Source: Bacillota bacterium (lineage in GTDB: Bacteria > Bacillota > Limnochordia > DTU087). From it: 38,697 nucleotides of DNA. Shown here in pieces: positions 15,743-24,750 of this stretch. The translations under genes were made by a program, and so were the position numbers. Where the stretch lies: NCBI GenBank assembly GCA_012798955.1, contig JAAZMF010000007.1, positions 1 through 38,697 on the forward strand, written 5' to 3'. Each line of letters begins with the position of its first letter. Within the stretch, counting starts at the first letter, position 1. The notes under the pieces are model-generated. The model had not been told where the DNA came from. It searched no databases and was given only the letters and a program-made list of their open reading frames with translations.

Positions 15743-15973
15743 CTATCGTCGCCCAGAGGGGAAAATGTCCTCCAGAAAATCCCGGGCTCCCCCCCGCTCA
15801 TCAAGGCGAGCTCCCACCACATAGCCAATCAATAGACACAAGAGCACGAAAATCGCCTTGACCAATCCATACTTGATGGTGAGCGAACCCAGCAGTATGC
15901 CCAACCCCATCCCTATTACTTTACCTTTATTGGCCAGTAGCCAAGCCACGAAAACACCTAGGCGCTCATCCAC
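15743..15973 (-). CDS. DUF2273 small membrane protein
   Basis: A 76-residue protein with two hydrophobic segments (about 17-31 and 37-53) that contain GKVIGMGLGILLGSLTIKYGL and IFVLLCLLIGYVVGARLDE. The G-x-x-x-G-rich first helix and the GxxxGxRLDE end are typical of DUF2273. Members are found next to asp23 and amaP and are thought to take part in the Asp23 envelope-stress complex at the membrane. The position between amaP and nusB supports the call. The biochemical role is unknown. Confidence 0.9.
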   Translation of the reverse strand: MDERLGVFVAWLLANKGKVIGMGLGILLGSLTIKYGLVKAIFVLLCLLIGYVVGARLDERGGARDFLEDIFPSGRR

Positions 15974-16038
15974 TATGCAACACCCCCGTCTTGGCCATCC
16001 AATGGCATATCTCCCAGACAGCCCCGACTAATCCCAAA

Positions 16039-16602
16039 CTACTCGATGCGGGTCTTAGGATCATGCCTGACATCTTTGATATCCACCTTGACTCGGTAGA
16101 CCGGATAGCCGACAGTCTCAAACAGATAGTTTCTAATCCGTGCTTGAATCTCACCGGCAAGGGCCGGAATGCTTAACCCAGCATCCACCTGAGCAATAAC
16201 CCGAATATCCAGTCCTTGAGGGTCAACCCTCACCTCCGGTGTAAGATCCCGTACACCAGCGATATCCCGGGCCGCCCGTTTAATCAAGGCGGTAATAGCC
16301 TTTAGGGAAATCTCCACTTGGCCCAGCTCTGTCTCTTGTATAATCGAGCCTTCATCCTGCTGGTCCCTTACTATAGTGGCGAGAAGATAAAGTGCTGCCA
16401 AGAGCAAGACTGCTCCTATGACAGCTCCATCAAAGGCTGTCTCCCCTAAAGCAACTAGCCAATCGAACAAGGGCCTGCCATGCCAGCCCATGGCAAAGGA
16501 GAAAAAGAGCCCTCCGCTAGCCAGCAAAAATACAGATACTAGGACGGTTATCAACTTGTCTAGCCATTTCACGTTCATGCCCCCCAGACTACCCCTGGGC
16601 AT
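16039..16602 (-). CDS. amaP: Alkaline shock response membrane anchor protein AmaP
   Basis: Two N-terminal membrane helices (about 15-38 and 57-79) are followed by a cytoplasmic Asp23-like domain (about 85-175, with ISLKAITALIKRAARDIAGV and VRVDPQGLDIRVIAQVDAGL). AmaP anchors Asp23 to the membrane in Firmicutes. It follows asp23 immediately. The ATG at 16602 has AAGG seven bases upstream, but an inner ATG (16578) and a GTG (16572, with six G seven bases upstream) are good alternatives, and the first eight residues look unlike the family. The true start is therefore uncertain by about ten residues. Confidence 0.9.
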   Translation of the reverse strand: MPRGSLGGMNVKWLDKLITVLVSVFLLASGGLFFSFAMGWHGRPLFDWLVALGETAFDGAVIGAVLLLAALYLLATIVRDQQDEGSIIQETELGQVEISLKAITALIKRAARDIAGVRDLTPEVRVDPQGLDIRVIAQVDAGLSIPALAGEIQARIRNYLFETVGYPVYRVKVDIKDVRHDPKTRIE

Positions 16603-16606
16603 ACAG

Positions 16607-16999
16607 CTACCTTACCCGGGGCTGTTCCTCAACCCGCTCTTCTACTTGGAGGAAGTTTACGCCTTGAACGTGCACATTAACTTCCACTACTTCAAGTCCT
16701 GTCATCACTTCGATAGCTCGCTTGACATTTTCCTGGATTTTCCAGGCTACATCGGGGATACGCACTCCATATTCCACGATGACAAATAGGTCTATGGCAG
16801 CCTGCTCCTCCCCAACTTCAACCTTAACACCCTTGGCGAGGTTCCGCCGACCAAGCATTTCTGCAAACCCACCGGCTATGCCACCACTCATACCAGCCAC
16901 ACCCTCTACTTCAGTAGCAGCTAGCCCGGCGATGACACCTACAACTTCATTGGCTATTCTTAGTTCTCCCAATTCACTTCTGTCTTTTGTTTCCGGCAT
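16607..16999 (-). CDS. Asp23/Gls24 family envelope stress protein
   Basis: A roughly 130-residue Asp23 domain with the usual LGELRIANEVVGVIAGLAA start, VEGVAGMSGG, and the C-terminal repeat-like VIVEYGVRIPDVAWKIQENVK and VEVNVHVQGV. These proteins form membrane-associated assemblies through AmaP and help maintain the envelope under stress. I placed the start at the ATG 16999 with GAGGTGA five bases upstream; a GTG at 17008 lies inside that site. It sits between accC and amaP. Confidence 0.93.
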   Translation of the reverse strand: MPETKDRSELGELRIANEVVGVIAGLAATEVEGVAGMSGGIAGGFAEMLGRRNLAKGVKVEVGEEQAAIDLFVIVEYGVRIPDVAWKIQENVKRAIEVMTGLEVVEVNVHVQGVNFLQVEERVEEQPRVR

Positions 17000-17042
17000 T
17001 CTACTCACCTCACTACCCTATTTCCCCATAAGAGGTTTCCAG

Positions 17043-18392
17043 CTATTTACCTGCCATGAACTCGCTCTCGATATATCTAGTATGAAAATCACCTTTCCTA
17101 AAGCCAGCATCTCTTAGTAGTCGCAAATGGAATGGTATTGATGTATTGATTCCTCTAATGACCATCTCCTCCAAGGCCACTTCCATGCGACTGATAGCTT
17201 CCTCCCGATTATGACCCCATGTAATCAATTTAGCGATCATGGGATCATAAAATGGACTCACTTCACAACCACCATACAAGGCACTATCAATGCGGATCCC
17301 CATGCCCCCAGGGGCATGGTAGGCAGTCACTACGCCCGGAGATGGCAAAAAGCCCTCTTCGGGGTTTTCTGCATTAATTCGGCACTCTATTGCATGTCCC
17401 CGTAGCGTAATCTCATCTTGTTCGTAGCGAAGCGATTCACCCGCTGCGATGCGCACCTGCTCCTTAACTAGATCAATGCCAGTGACCATCTCTGTTACAG
17501 GGTGCTCCACCTGGATTCTGGTATTCATTTCCATAAAATAGAAATTCCCTTGTCCATCCACCAAGAACTCAATTGTGCCTGCATTAACGTAATCTACTGC
17601 TCTAGCACCGGCAACAGCCATACGACCCATGGTTTCCCGCATCTTTGGAGTAATGGCCACAGACGGGGCCTCTTCTAGTACCTTTTGCTGACGTCGCTGT
17701 AGCGAACACTCCCGCTCACCTAGATGCAGTATGTTCCCATGCTGATCGGCCAAGATCTGAATCTCCACGTGGCGAGGTCGCTCCACGAACTTCTCAATGT
17801 AGACCTCACTGTTACCAAAGGCAGCATCAGCTTCAGAACGGGCTAAATTCAGGGCACGGACTAGATCATCGGAACTAGCTACCACCCTCATGCCCTTACC
17901 TCCACCTCCGGCAGAAGCTTTGACAATTACAGGGTAGCCAATTTCCGTAGCGATCTTCAAGGCCTCTATGTCCGAACCCACAGGCCCATCACTGCCTGGG
18001 ATGACCGGTATGCCTGCCTCCTGCATGGTCCGTTTGGCCTTAGCTTTATCTCCCATACAGTCAATAGTGGCCGGCTTTGGCCCAATAAATACCAGACCGT
18101 GATCTTCACAAATCTCGGCAAACCTTGCCCTCTCCGATAAATATCCATAGCCAGGATGAATAGCATCGGCCCCAGTGAGCAAAGCCGCGCTAATAATGTT
18201 CGGGATATTTAAATAACTCCTGGCTGAATTTGCTGGACCTACGCATACGGCTTCATCGGCCAACTTAACGTGCAATGCATCTGCGTCAGCTTCCGAGTAA
18301 ATGGCTACAGTGCTAATCCCCATCTCCTTACAGGCTCGAATCACTCTCAAGGCGATTTCGCCTCGGTTAGCTACCAATATTCTCTGAAACAC
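17043..18392 (-). CDS. accC: Biotin carboxylase subunit of acetyl-CoA carboxylase
   Basis: The enzyme carboxylates the biotin on AccB using ATP and bicarbonate. The N-terminal fold begins MFQRILVANRGEIALRVIRACKE. The ATP-grasp loop KASAGGGGKGMRVV is near 160-173. The active-site block EMNTRIQVEHPVTEMVTGIDLVKEQ is near 288-312, and the C-terminal ECRINAENP is present. The length of 449 residues is standard. It lies 34 bp after accB. accA and accD are not in the window, as in many Clostridia where they lie elsewhere. No pyruvate carboxylase transferase domain follows, so it is a stand-alone AccC. Confidence 0.97.
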   Translation of the reverse strand: MFQRILVANRGEIALRVIRACKEMGISTVAIYSEADADALHVKLADEAVCVGPANSARSYLNIPNIISAALLTGADAIHPGYGYLSERARFAEICEDHGLVFIGPKPATIDCMGDKAKAKRTMQEAGIPVIPGSDGPVGSDIEALKIATEIGYPVIVKASAGGGGKGMRVVASSDDLVRALNLARSEADAAFGNSEVYIEKFVERPRHVEIQILADQHGNILHLGERECSLQRRQQKVLEEAPSVAITPKMRETMGRMAVAGARAVDYVNAGTIEFLVDGQGNFYFMEMNTRIQVEHPVTEMVTGIDLVKEQVRIAAGESLRYEQDEITLRGHAIECRINAENPEEGFLPSPGVVTAYHAPGGMGIRIDSALYGGCEVSPFYDPMIAKLITWGHNREEAISRMEVALEEMVIRGINTSIPFHLRLLRDAGFRKGDFHTRYIESEFMAGK

Positions 18393-18426
18393 GGCATAAC
18401 CCTCCCCCAGTGGCCCGCTACAGCCC

Positions 18427-18876
18427 TTAAATTTGCTCGATTACGAACAGAGGCTGGCCGTATTCCACTGGTTGGGCATTATCCGCCAAAATCTCCAGCA
18501 CCTTACCTCGCACTTCAGATTCGATTTCGTTCATGAGTTTCATAGCTTCAATAATGCAAAGGGGCTGACCCACCTCAACTATGTCACCCACCCGCACGTA
18601 GGGATCTGCATCAGGTGCAGGCGCTCGGTAAAAAGTGCCCACCATGGGTGCTTCAATGGTCACACGCCCTGCCAAAACATCATCGGTCCCACTATCTGGC
18701 ACTGGTTCCACTGTCGCTGCCTGCACCCCACCCACCCCGACCCCAGATGCAGGGGCAGTAGCGTAGGCGGCCGCCTTTTTTAGAACGAGCTTCGCATCAT
18801 CAAGCTCCCAGACTAGCTCAACAAGACTACTTTCCTCAAGGGCTTTGATCAAAATCTGTATATCATCTAGATTCAC
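18427..18876 (-). CDS. accB: Biotin carboxyl carrier protein of acetyl-CoA carboxylase
   Basis: A 149-residue carrier: an N-terminal AccB domain ([24 protein letters not shown]), an Ala/Pro/Gly/Val linker at about 36-60, and the biotinyl domain with the attachment site Lys113 in [12 protein letters not shown]. The ending [10 protein letters not shown] is typical. The gene opens the accB-accC-asp23-amaP run after a 218-bp gap from spoIIIAH. A TTGACA lies in that gap, but no good -10 follows it. A TTAGTACC element at 19051-19058 resembles half of a FapR operator but lies far upstream. AccB supplies malonyl-CoA synthesis together with AccC. Confidence 0.96.
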   Translation of the reverse strand: MNLDDIQILIKALEESSLVELVWELDDAKLVLKKAAAYATAPASGVGVGGVQAATVEPVPDSGTDDVLAGRVTIEAPMVGTFYRAPAPDADPYVRVGDIVEVGQPLCIIEAMKLMNEIESEVRGKVLEILADNAQPVEYGQPLFVIEQI

Positions 18877-19094
18877 TGTCTACCATCCTTCTCCAGGCCG
18901 AGATGGGCGGAGCCGCGTCTATATCCTTCCCACCAACTACTAGGTGATACGTTTCTCTGTCAACATCTTGAGAGAATCCCAGTAAAGGCCTAATCTACTA
19001 TTCATTTGATATTCTCGGTTCCTAGGCCCATTCCTGCATACTCTGCCCGGTTAGTACCGAAAACGCCATTCACACCATATCTCCAGGCTCCCCC

Positions 19095-19871
19095 TCAGCT
19101 TCTTTGATCGATAATCCTGATCTTCTCCAAAGTGACACCGGTCATATCACTCACCGTATCACCAATGCGGGCAGCCTCCTCTTCTGTCAACACTGTATCT
19201 ACCATGACCGTAGCACCTGTTTCGCCCAGTACAACAACTGCATCGGGCAACCCTTGTGCCATGAGTAATCCCTCAAGCTCGTTTTCAATTTCGGAGCTTG
19301 ACATAATATCCATAAGTCGAGCTTGGGCACTGGCCTTTTGCTCCTCTGAACTAGTTGTATCGGCCATAATGTCCTGCATAGCTTCTAGTTGCCGGGAGCG
19401 GCTGCGATCCCTATTCCACCTAAACTCGGCAAAAGCCTCTCCCTTAGCCAATGGTTCCACTGCCACCAGAAGTTGGCCCGCCGCGGGGATGGCCAGTTGA
19501 AAATCACTGTTATAAATGGGTAATATGGGTAGGTATTCATCTACAGCATCTAGGGTTACGACCTGCCCAAAGGTCGCGGCCTCCTCTTCATCTTCTAGCC
19601 AACTCATGGGTAGTGGGGCAGGAGGGTCCTCGGCCAAGGCTTCATCGAGAACATCAGCGTCTACACTCTCTTCAATTGATGGCCTAGGGGCCAAGGGCAC
19701 ACGCCTATCTAATCTAGACTGAATTTGACGCCATAGCACCATTCCCTCTCCTCCGCTTTTGAAAACAGGATTCCTGGTTAGAGTCTGCCAAAGCAGCCAC
19801 GCGACCACAATGGCCAAAAGCATCCCTACAAGCCATTTCCGCAAGGTGCTGCGGTCAATTACATAGAACAT
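19095..19871 (-). CDS. spoIIIAH: Stage III sporulation protein SpoIIIAH
   Basis: One N-terminal membrane helix (about 13-30) is followed by an acidic linker and a C-terminal ring-building (YscJ/FliF-like) domain. The diagnostic block FAEFRWNRDRSRSRQLEAMQ (about 148-167), then TTSSEEQKASAQARLMDI, is typical of SpoIIIAH. It forms the mother-cell half of the channel with SpoIIQ in the forespore. The 258-residue length is on the long side because of the acidic, proline-rich linker at about 65-105. Last gene of the spoIIIA operon; no clear terminator was seen after it. Confidence 0.95.
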   Translation of the reverse strand: MFYVIDRSTLRKWLVGMLLAIVVAWLLWQTLTRNPVFKSGGEGMVLWRQIQSRLDRRVPLAPRPSIEESVDADVLDEALAEDPPAPLPMSWLEDEEEAATFGQVVTLDAVDEYLPILPIYNSDFQLAIPAAGQLLVAVEPLAKGEAFAEFRWNRDRSRSRQLEAMQDIMADTTSSEEQKASAQARLMDIMSSSEIENELEGLLMAQGLPDAVVVLGETGATVMVDTVLTEEEAARIGDTVSDMTGVTLEKIRIIDQRS

Positions 19872-19893
19872 GCCATTACCTCCCCATTTAAAC

Positions 19894-20562
19894 CTACTTT
19901 TTCCTTGCCACCACCATCACCCTGTGGGCGGGGATATCCACGGCGGTTGCCACCGCCCGGGCAATCCGCAGCTTAATTCCGGGATTCTTGGCACCATCGG
20001 CCACCACCAACACACCCCCTATCACCGGTCGGTACTCTGACAGGACTATGGGTTTATCGGCAGAGCCCTGACCTTCCCTAACAATCACCACCTTTTCATT
20101 GAAACGTTCGGCTACAACATGGCGCTGGCCACCTTGTTTATCGGTTTCCGTTGTAGTTGTTTTGTCGCCATTGATATCCCTAGCCACCTCTAGGCGAGAT
20201 CCAGTAATCACAGAAACCATAACCTGAACCGTGCCCACACCTTCTATCTGGCTTAACATTTTGGCTAGGCCATTTTCGATATCCTCCTCGAAACTCCGTT
20301 GCCATGAGGACATTCGACTAGTTACAGGCTCAACCACCAATTGGTCCCGGGAGTTTGGCACACTAGACAATGTTGGAGTGATGCGTTTATTTCCAGTAAA
20401 CTGCAGCAACATGGCAGCTATAACGGCAGACACAATTAGGTAGCCGGTCAATTGGCGCTGCCGGGTTGTAAGCGGAATATGCTCCCGCTCATGTTCCTGT
20501 CCCTGCCCCGGACTTGGCTCCCTACGGGGCCACCACTTCTCCCATAGATCCTGCCACTCCAC
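19894..20562 (-). CDS. spoIIIAG: Stage III sporulation protein SpoIIIAG
   Basis: A cytoplasmic basic N-terminus, one membrane helix (about 39-57) and an extracellular ring-building domain with GLAKMLSQIEGVGTVQVMVSV and RPVIGGVLVVADGAKNPGIKLRIARAVATAVDIPAHRV, as in SpoIIIAG. The protein forms a large ring in the intermembrane space between mother cell and forespore. The 222-residue length is normal. It lies 15 bp after spoIIIAF and 22 bp before spoIIIAH. Confidence 0.95.
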   Translation of the reverse strand: MEWQDLWEKWWPRREPSPGQGQEHEREHIPLTTRQRQLTGYLIVSAVIAAMLLQFTGNKRITPTLSSVPNSRDQLVVEPVTSRMSSWQRSFEEDIENGLAKMLSQIEGVGTVQVMVSVITGSRLEVARDINGDKTTTTETDKQGGQRHVVAERFNEKVVIVREGQGSADKPIVLSEYRPVIGGVLVVADGAKNPGIKLRIARAVATAVDIPAHRVMVVARKK

Positions 20563-20577
20563 CTTGCACCGCCCCCG

Positions 20578-21255
20578 TTATCGCAAGATACTTACTGTGA
20601 CTTGGCTCTCATCTATATCATAGAAATCTGCCACCCACGACCCTGCCCGTTCGGCAACTTGTGCATGAACTGTAGGAGAACAAGGGAGCATCATAGAGGG
20701 TGCACCTCCTAAGATGGCAACTGGTTCCACCGGCTCTACGACTGTATGACCCATTTCACCGTCCTGGACTGTAAGGGGTAGCGCATTTTCTTCCCCATCC
20801 ATCCCTTCAGATAGTCGTAGTTGCACGACCACCCTCTCCAGCTCACCTTTGCTGTTAATCTGGCTAACTACCTGGGCTTCGTCTATACCGGTCAATAGGC
20901 TTAACATTGATCCCAATTGACGGTTAGTCTGTTTTTCCATATGTTCCCACATGACGTCGCTTCCCTTCCCTAGTAAATCCCGAGCTCGCTCCTCCAAGGT
21001 AGGAGTGTCCACAGTTGCCCAATAGGCTCCGGCCCCATCTAGATTATATTTATCGAAATTCATCACTAGTTCCTCAAGTCTACCTAAAACACCCTCACCC
21101 ACCAAAGGTCCGATCATTAGCGCTATGAGCAAAAGTCCCACAATAAAACGCAGGAATCCCTTTAGATCACTATCGGGTATTACCATGAGCAAGAGTCCAC
21201 TGACGAGCAGAAATGTCACCAGACCCCTAATCCATTCCATTAGTAACTCAAACAT
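20578..21255 (-). CDS. spoIIIAF: Stage III sporulation protein SpoIIIAF
   Basis: Two N-terminal membrane helices (about 11-27 and 31-53; LVSGLLLMVIPDSDLKGFLR is the family hallmark) are followed by a soluble domain ending FYDIDESQVTVSILR. The 225-residue length is slightly long. It is a component of the SpoIIIA-SpoIIQ feeding-tube complex. It lies between spoIIIAE and spoIIIAG. The C-terminal ring-like domain is recognisable by its position and ending, but is less conserved in the middle. Confidence 0.93.
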   Translation of the reverse strand: MFELLMEWIRGLVTFLLVSGLLLMVIPDSDLKGFLRFIVGLLLIALMIGPLVGEGVLGRLEELVMNFDKYNLDGAGAYWATVDTPTLEERARDLLGKGSDVMWEHMEKQTNRQLGSMLSLLTGIDEAQVVSQINSKGELERVVVQLRLSEGMDGEENALPLTVQDGEMGHTVVEPVEPVAILGGAPSMMLPCSPTVHAQVAERAGSWVADFYDIDESQVTVSILR

Positions 21256-21272
21256 ATCCTCACCCTTGCTGA

Positions 21273-22430
21273 CTAGCGAAGCATTGCTGTTAGGTTGCCC
21301 ATACCCACCAACACAGTAATTGTCAGTAGAAATGCTAGAGTGACAGTCATCACAGCCACAAATATGATGGAGATTATACTACCACAGCTAGCCATGGCTG
21401 CAACTAGCCGGGGGTCACTGATTGGCTCAATCAAAGCAGTAACTATTCGGTAGGTGAATAAAATCGCCAAGACTTTGACTAGGGGAAATGCCACAATAAC
21501 TAGGATGGCACCTAATCCAAAGGCTCCTAGACCATTTTTGATCAAAAGAGAGCCTCCCACGGCTACATCCAGTGCCTGGGCAAAGGTGTTACCTAAGACT
21601 GGCATGACTTTGCCACCTACATACTTGGCCGCTCGAATAGCCACACCGTCTGCTACAGGAGCTAGCATACCTCTGGCAGTAATCATAGCAGCAAAGCCTA
21701 CGAAAGCTCCTCCTAGTATAAGGCTACCAACACGCTCAAAAAGTGTCGCCAGTCGACGAAGAGGAAACCCGGGAAAAGTGTTACCCACCACTCCTAGCAC
21801 AATGGATAATCGCAGCATTGGAAATACTCCATGCTGCACAAGGCTGCTCATCAACCCCACGGAAGCTATTAATATGGGATGCATCAAGGCTACAGTGGTA
21901 AAAGCCCCCACTGCCGCCAGTGTGGTCGAGAGTAAGGGTAAGAGCACATACATAAGGGTGGCCATGGTATCGATTGCCCTAATCCCTACCCCTACTGCGA
22001 GCTGAAAGCTATTAAGCGCTACATGCAACAGTAGCAGAAGGCAGGCCACCATGGGAACATCCAATGCATCGGGGCCTAGAGAAGCAATCTGCAGATTTTG
22101 TAGCAAACCTGACATGATAGCCAAGACCACTAGTCGTGCCAAAAGACGTGAATTGGCCACTACCTCCCGGAAAAGATAACGGGTAAGCGCTCCCAATAGA
22201 TTGCCCCAATCAATACCTTGATTACCTAGAATCAACTGGCCAATATCTAAGGTAGGCAACTGAGCCTGAACTTCCCCATCTAGATTGGCGATTAACCTTT
22301 CCATTTCGCCCATATCCAAAAGATCTAGTTGGGCCTCTACTACCTTGGCCAAAGGGGTGGGTGCCGAAGATGCTGCCGCAGGAACCCCTAGGCAGATGAT
22401 TAACCAAAAGACAAAAAACCACCTAGCCAT
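21273..22430 (-). CDS. spoIIIAE: Stage III sporulation protein SpoIIIAE
   Basis: A 385-residue polytopic membrane protein with a cleavable-type signal peptide (MARWFFVFWLIICLGVPAAA, with cleavage near residue 20) and about seven further hydrophobic segments, including LARLVVLAIMSGLLQNLQIA and YVLLPLLSTTLAAVGAFTTVALMHP. SpoIIIAE is a transporter-like part of the channel that keeps the engulfed forespore active. It lies 13 bp after spoIIIAD. No missing segments or frameshifts were seen. Confidence 0.95.
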   Translation of the reverse strand: MARWFFVFWLIICLGVPAAASSAPTPLAKVVEAQLDLLDMGEMERLIANLDGEVQAQLPTLDIGQLILGNQGIDWGNLLGALTRYLFREVVANSRLLARLVVLAIMSGLLQNLQIASLGPDALDVPMVACLLLLLHVALNSFQLAVGVGIRAIDTMATLMYVLLPLLSTTLAAVGAFTTVALMHPILIASVGLMSSLVQHGVFPMLRLSIVLGVVGNTFPGFPLRRLATLFERVGSLILGGAFVGFAAMITARGMLAPVADGVAIRAAKYVGGKVMPVLGNTFAQALDVAVGGSLLIKNGLGAFGLGAILVIVAFPLVKVLAILFTYRIVTALIEPISDPRLVAAMASCGSIISIIFVAVMTVTLAFLLTITVLVGMGNLTAMLR

Positions 22431-22443
22431 GGCCCCATCCCCC

Positions 22444-22833
22444 TTAGGGCAAGATTCTTGCTAAAGCTTCAACTACACCGAGGATAATGGGCAAGGCGAT
22501 CACCATCACCACGATCTTGCCCGTTAGCTCCACGGCAATAGCCAGACTCTTTTCATTGGCATCCTTGCATATCTGGGAGCCAAAGGCTGTAATATAGGCC
22601 ACCGCCATAGTTCGTAAGAGCACATCGAAATATTGACCACCGATCGCGGTATCCTGCCCCAACTGGTAGAAAACGTGGATAATGTCTCGCAACGGTGCCA
22701 ATACACGAAGCAATATCACTACAGTGAATAGCAGTGCCAGGCCAATGGCATATTCGGGATAGCTTGCCCGCAAGTTTACTTGAATAAACGCTACTACCAG
22801 TGCAGTCAAGATTACTGACACCAAATGCGACAC
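22444..22833 (-). CDS. spoIIIAD: Stage III sporulation protein SpoIIIAD
   Basis: A small protein of about 129 residues with four hydrophobic segments, including VSHLVSVILTALVVAFIQV and the C-terminal VMVIALPIILGVVEALARILP. I placed the start at the GTG 22833, with GGAGGG six bases upstream; the longer frame to 22866 overlaps spoIIIAC. The protein is a membrane part of the SpoIIIA complex and is related to SpoIIIAC. It lies in the standard operon order. Confidence 0.94.
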   Translation of the reverse strand: MSHLVSVILTALVVAFIQVNLRASYPEYAIGLALLFTVVILLRVLAPLRDIIHVFYQLGQDTAIGGQYFDVLLRTMAVAYITAFGSQICKDANEKSLAIAVELTGKIVVMVIALPIILGVVEALARILP

Positions 22834-22846
22834 GCCCATCCCTCCG

Positions 22847-23044
22847 TCAATACCAACGAAAAACACTTTCCACTTGTTGAAACAACTCAGCGATGAGCTG
22901 GACCAGCCAGATCAAAACAAGGACTACACCGGCCAAGCTCAGCATCTGGGCCTGATCCTTGCGTTCGGCCTGCTGCAAAAAAATGTTTAGGATAGATATG
23001 AGAATGCCTACCCCGGCTATCCGATAGATCAGGCTTAGATCCAT
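22847..23044 (-). CDS. spoIIIAC: Stage III sporulation protein SpoIIIAC
   Basis: A 65-residue, two-helix membrane protein (MDLSLIYRIAGVGILISILN, then a turn with AERKDQAQ, then LSLAGVVLVLIWLVQLI). This is the standard length and layout of SpoIIIAC, with the conserved RIAGVGI and ERKDQA. It lies between spoIIIAB (71 bp) and spoIIIAD. It belongs to the SpoIIIA channel of the mother-cell membrane. Confidence 0.95.
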   Translation of the reverse strand: MDLSLIYRIAGVGILISILNIFLQQAERKDQAQMLSLAGVVLVLIWLVQLIAELFQQVESVFRWY

Positions 23045-23115
23045 GTACTACCCCCACCTTTTTGGTATCACCATAAAGACAAGTCTTGTCCCCGCAGGCA
23101 ACAAGAGGCTTCTAG

Positions 23116-23646
23116 CTAGATCAAAACCAAGATCAAGGCTACGCCTGCCGCCCATCCTAAGGCATGGTAGAGGCGAGCTGCATGCTTTTCCACTTGGCGT
23201 GCCGCCGTCTCTTGCCCATGCAACTGCTCCCGGGCAATCGCCAAATGGCGGGCCTGATCACCTCGGGGTGATATCCCCAGATTATGGCCTAGATTAGCCA
23301 AAATCCGTTCATCATCCCGATTGAGCACTAGATACTGCCGAGCATCTAGGAGGGCTTGGCGCCAAGCTACTTCTAGGGGAAGCTCCCCATCCACAAGTAG
23401 GTAAGCGACCTCATGGAACAATCGGTTTACTGGCCGGGGGATAATCCGGGCCAGCTCTCCAAATGCCTCTGGCAAAAACATCATGCCATGATGGATCTCC
23501 GTTTCCAGGCGACTGAGGGCTGCCTGCAAGAGAGCCAACTGTTGGGGGCGATCCCTAACCGAAGCGCCCAATATCCAGCCAACTGAGCCGCTACACACCA
23601 CCACTATCAAACTCAAGACATAACGTAGCAATGTCAACGCTTTCAC
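23116..23646 (-). CDS. spoIIIAB: Stage III sporulation protein SpoIIIAB
   Basis: A 176-residue protein with membrane helices at both ends (about 7-28 and 160-175) and a helical middle. The LLQAALSRLETEIHHGMMFLPEAFGELA block and the CSGSVGWILGASVRDRPQQL start match SpoIIIAB. Its fold resembles GspF-like secretion proteins. It lies between spoIIIAA (48 bp) and spoIIIAC in the usual order. Confidence 0.94.
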   Translation of the reverse strand: MKALTLLRYVLSLIVVVCSGSVGWILGASVRDRPQQLALLQAALSRLETEIHHGMMFLPEAFGELARIIPRPVNRLFHEVAYLLVDGELPLEVAWRQALLDARQYLVLNRDDERILANLGHNLGISPRGDQARHLAIAREQLHGQETAARQVEKHAARLYHALGWAAGVALILVLI

Positions 23647-23694
23647 CCGATCTCTTAGTCATCATATTGGCACAGCTTCCCATATATGCCAATT

Positions 23695-24693
23695 TCAGTA
23701 GAGTGTTTCAATCTTCTCAATGGTCCCCGGCCCCCGGCGTCGGCTGAGTACTACTAGACGCCGGAAAATCCCATGTCGAGCCAACAGACATCCCCCTGGG
23801 CGCAACTGCACATTTTCCCAGGAATCCCCATGGATACTAGCCACAACGGGAATCCCAGCGGCCATGGCCTCGATGATGGCCTCTGCGTCATTTGTTGTAC
23901 CAAGTTCGTCGGTGATCAAGACATCGGGAGCCATTGCCCGAATGGCAAGCATGATACCGGATGTTTTCGGATAACCATTTAGGACATCAGTGCAAGGACC
24001 GACATCCATCTGTGGCTCTCCTTGCCAAGAGGCGGCTATCTCACTTCTCTCATCGACAATCACCACATTATGCCTAACTACGCCACCAGCGCCCCAGGAA
24101 AGCTGCCTCGCTATATCTCGAATCAAAGTAGTTTTTCCGCAGCCTGGCGGTGATACAATCAGGGTTGAGAGAATGCGCCCCTGGTCATCCACTAAGGAAG
24201 GGAGCAAGGTGGCGGCCACCCCCTGTATCTCCCGGGCAATTCGAATATTGAATTGACCCATATGGCGGATGGCAAGGGCATCGCCCTCTTCCACAAAGGC
24301 AGTGCCACTAATACCTACCCGATGACCTCCGTGTAATGTGATGAAACCCTGCAATAACTGATCTTGCACCATATACAAGGAAGATCGTGTCATGAGCTGA
24401 AGGGTTAGGCGACACTCTTCCTCAGTGACGTGGTATCCCTCTTTGGGATCGGCCATGAGCTGGCCATCGGGAGAGACAAAGGCTATGCCTTGACTGTTAA
24501 CTAAAGCTAGGGGCCTTGCTTGGCGAATGCGCAACTCTAGTACATCACGTTGAACGCTAGGAGACAGTCGACCTAAAGGCATCCGTAGGGAGCTAGCCAC
24601 ATAACTGAGAACTTGGCTAAACCCTCGATGCCAGGTATTGCCGTGACCCACACCTACAGCCCAATGGCCGGGATTCATCATCTGATAACCCAC
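23695..24693 (-). CDS. spoIIIAA: Stage III sporulation protein SpoIIIAA, ATPase
   Basis: A secretion-type ATPase that powers the SpoIIIA channel. The Walker A motif SPPGCGKTTLIRDIARQLS begins at about residue 181, Walker B is DVLITDELGTTND, and the DERSEIAASWQGEPQMDVG block between them is diagnostic. The 332 residues are typical. The start is a GTG with GGGGGAGG four bases upstream. It is the first gene of the spoIIIA operon. A CATATAAA at 24720-24713 resembles a sigma-E -10 box, which would suit mother-cell control, but its -35 partner is poor. A terminator-like hairpin lies just upstream. Confidence 0.96.
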   Translation of the reverse strand: MGYQMMNPGHWAVGVGHGNTWHRGFSQVLSYVASSLRMPLGRLSPSVQRDVLELRIRQARPLALVNSQGIAFVSPDGQLMADPKEGYHVTEEECRLTLQLMTRSSLYMVQDQLLQGFITLHGGHRVGISGTAFVEEGDALAIRHMGQFNIRIAREIQGVAATLLPSLVDDQGRILSTLIVSPPGCGKTTLIRDIARQLSWGAGGVVRHNVVIVDERSEIAASWQGEPQMDVGPCTDVLNGYPKTSGIMLAIRAMAPDVLITDELGTTNDAEAIIEAMAAGIPVVASIHGDSWENVQLRPGGCLLARHGIFRRLVVLSRRRGPGTIEKIETLY

Positions 24694-24750
24694 AAAACCT
24701 CCCCCTTGTCCATTTATATGGGGTTCTTAAGCAAACTAGAATCTAGGCTA

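Noticed and set aside
18935-18963. Possible sigma-A promoter for accB with a perfect TTGACA
   Set aside because: At 17 bases the -10 position reads GTAGTT, and at 18 bases TAGTTG; neither is convincing, so it is not listed as a feature.
21454-22005. Plus-strand 183-codon open frame inside spoIIIAE
   Set aside because: It is antisense to SpoIIIAE, with low-complexity composition and no ribosome binding site that I can see.
24711-24740. Sigma-E promoter ahead of spoIIIAA
   Set aside because: A CATATAAA -10-like box exists, but the expected -35 region 14 bases upstream is poor. The control is likely from family knowledge but is not shown by the sequence.
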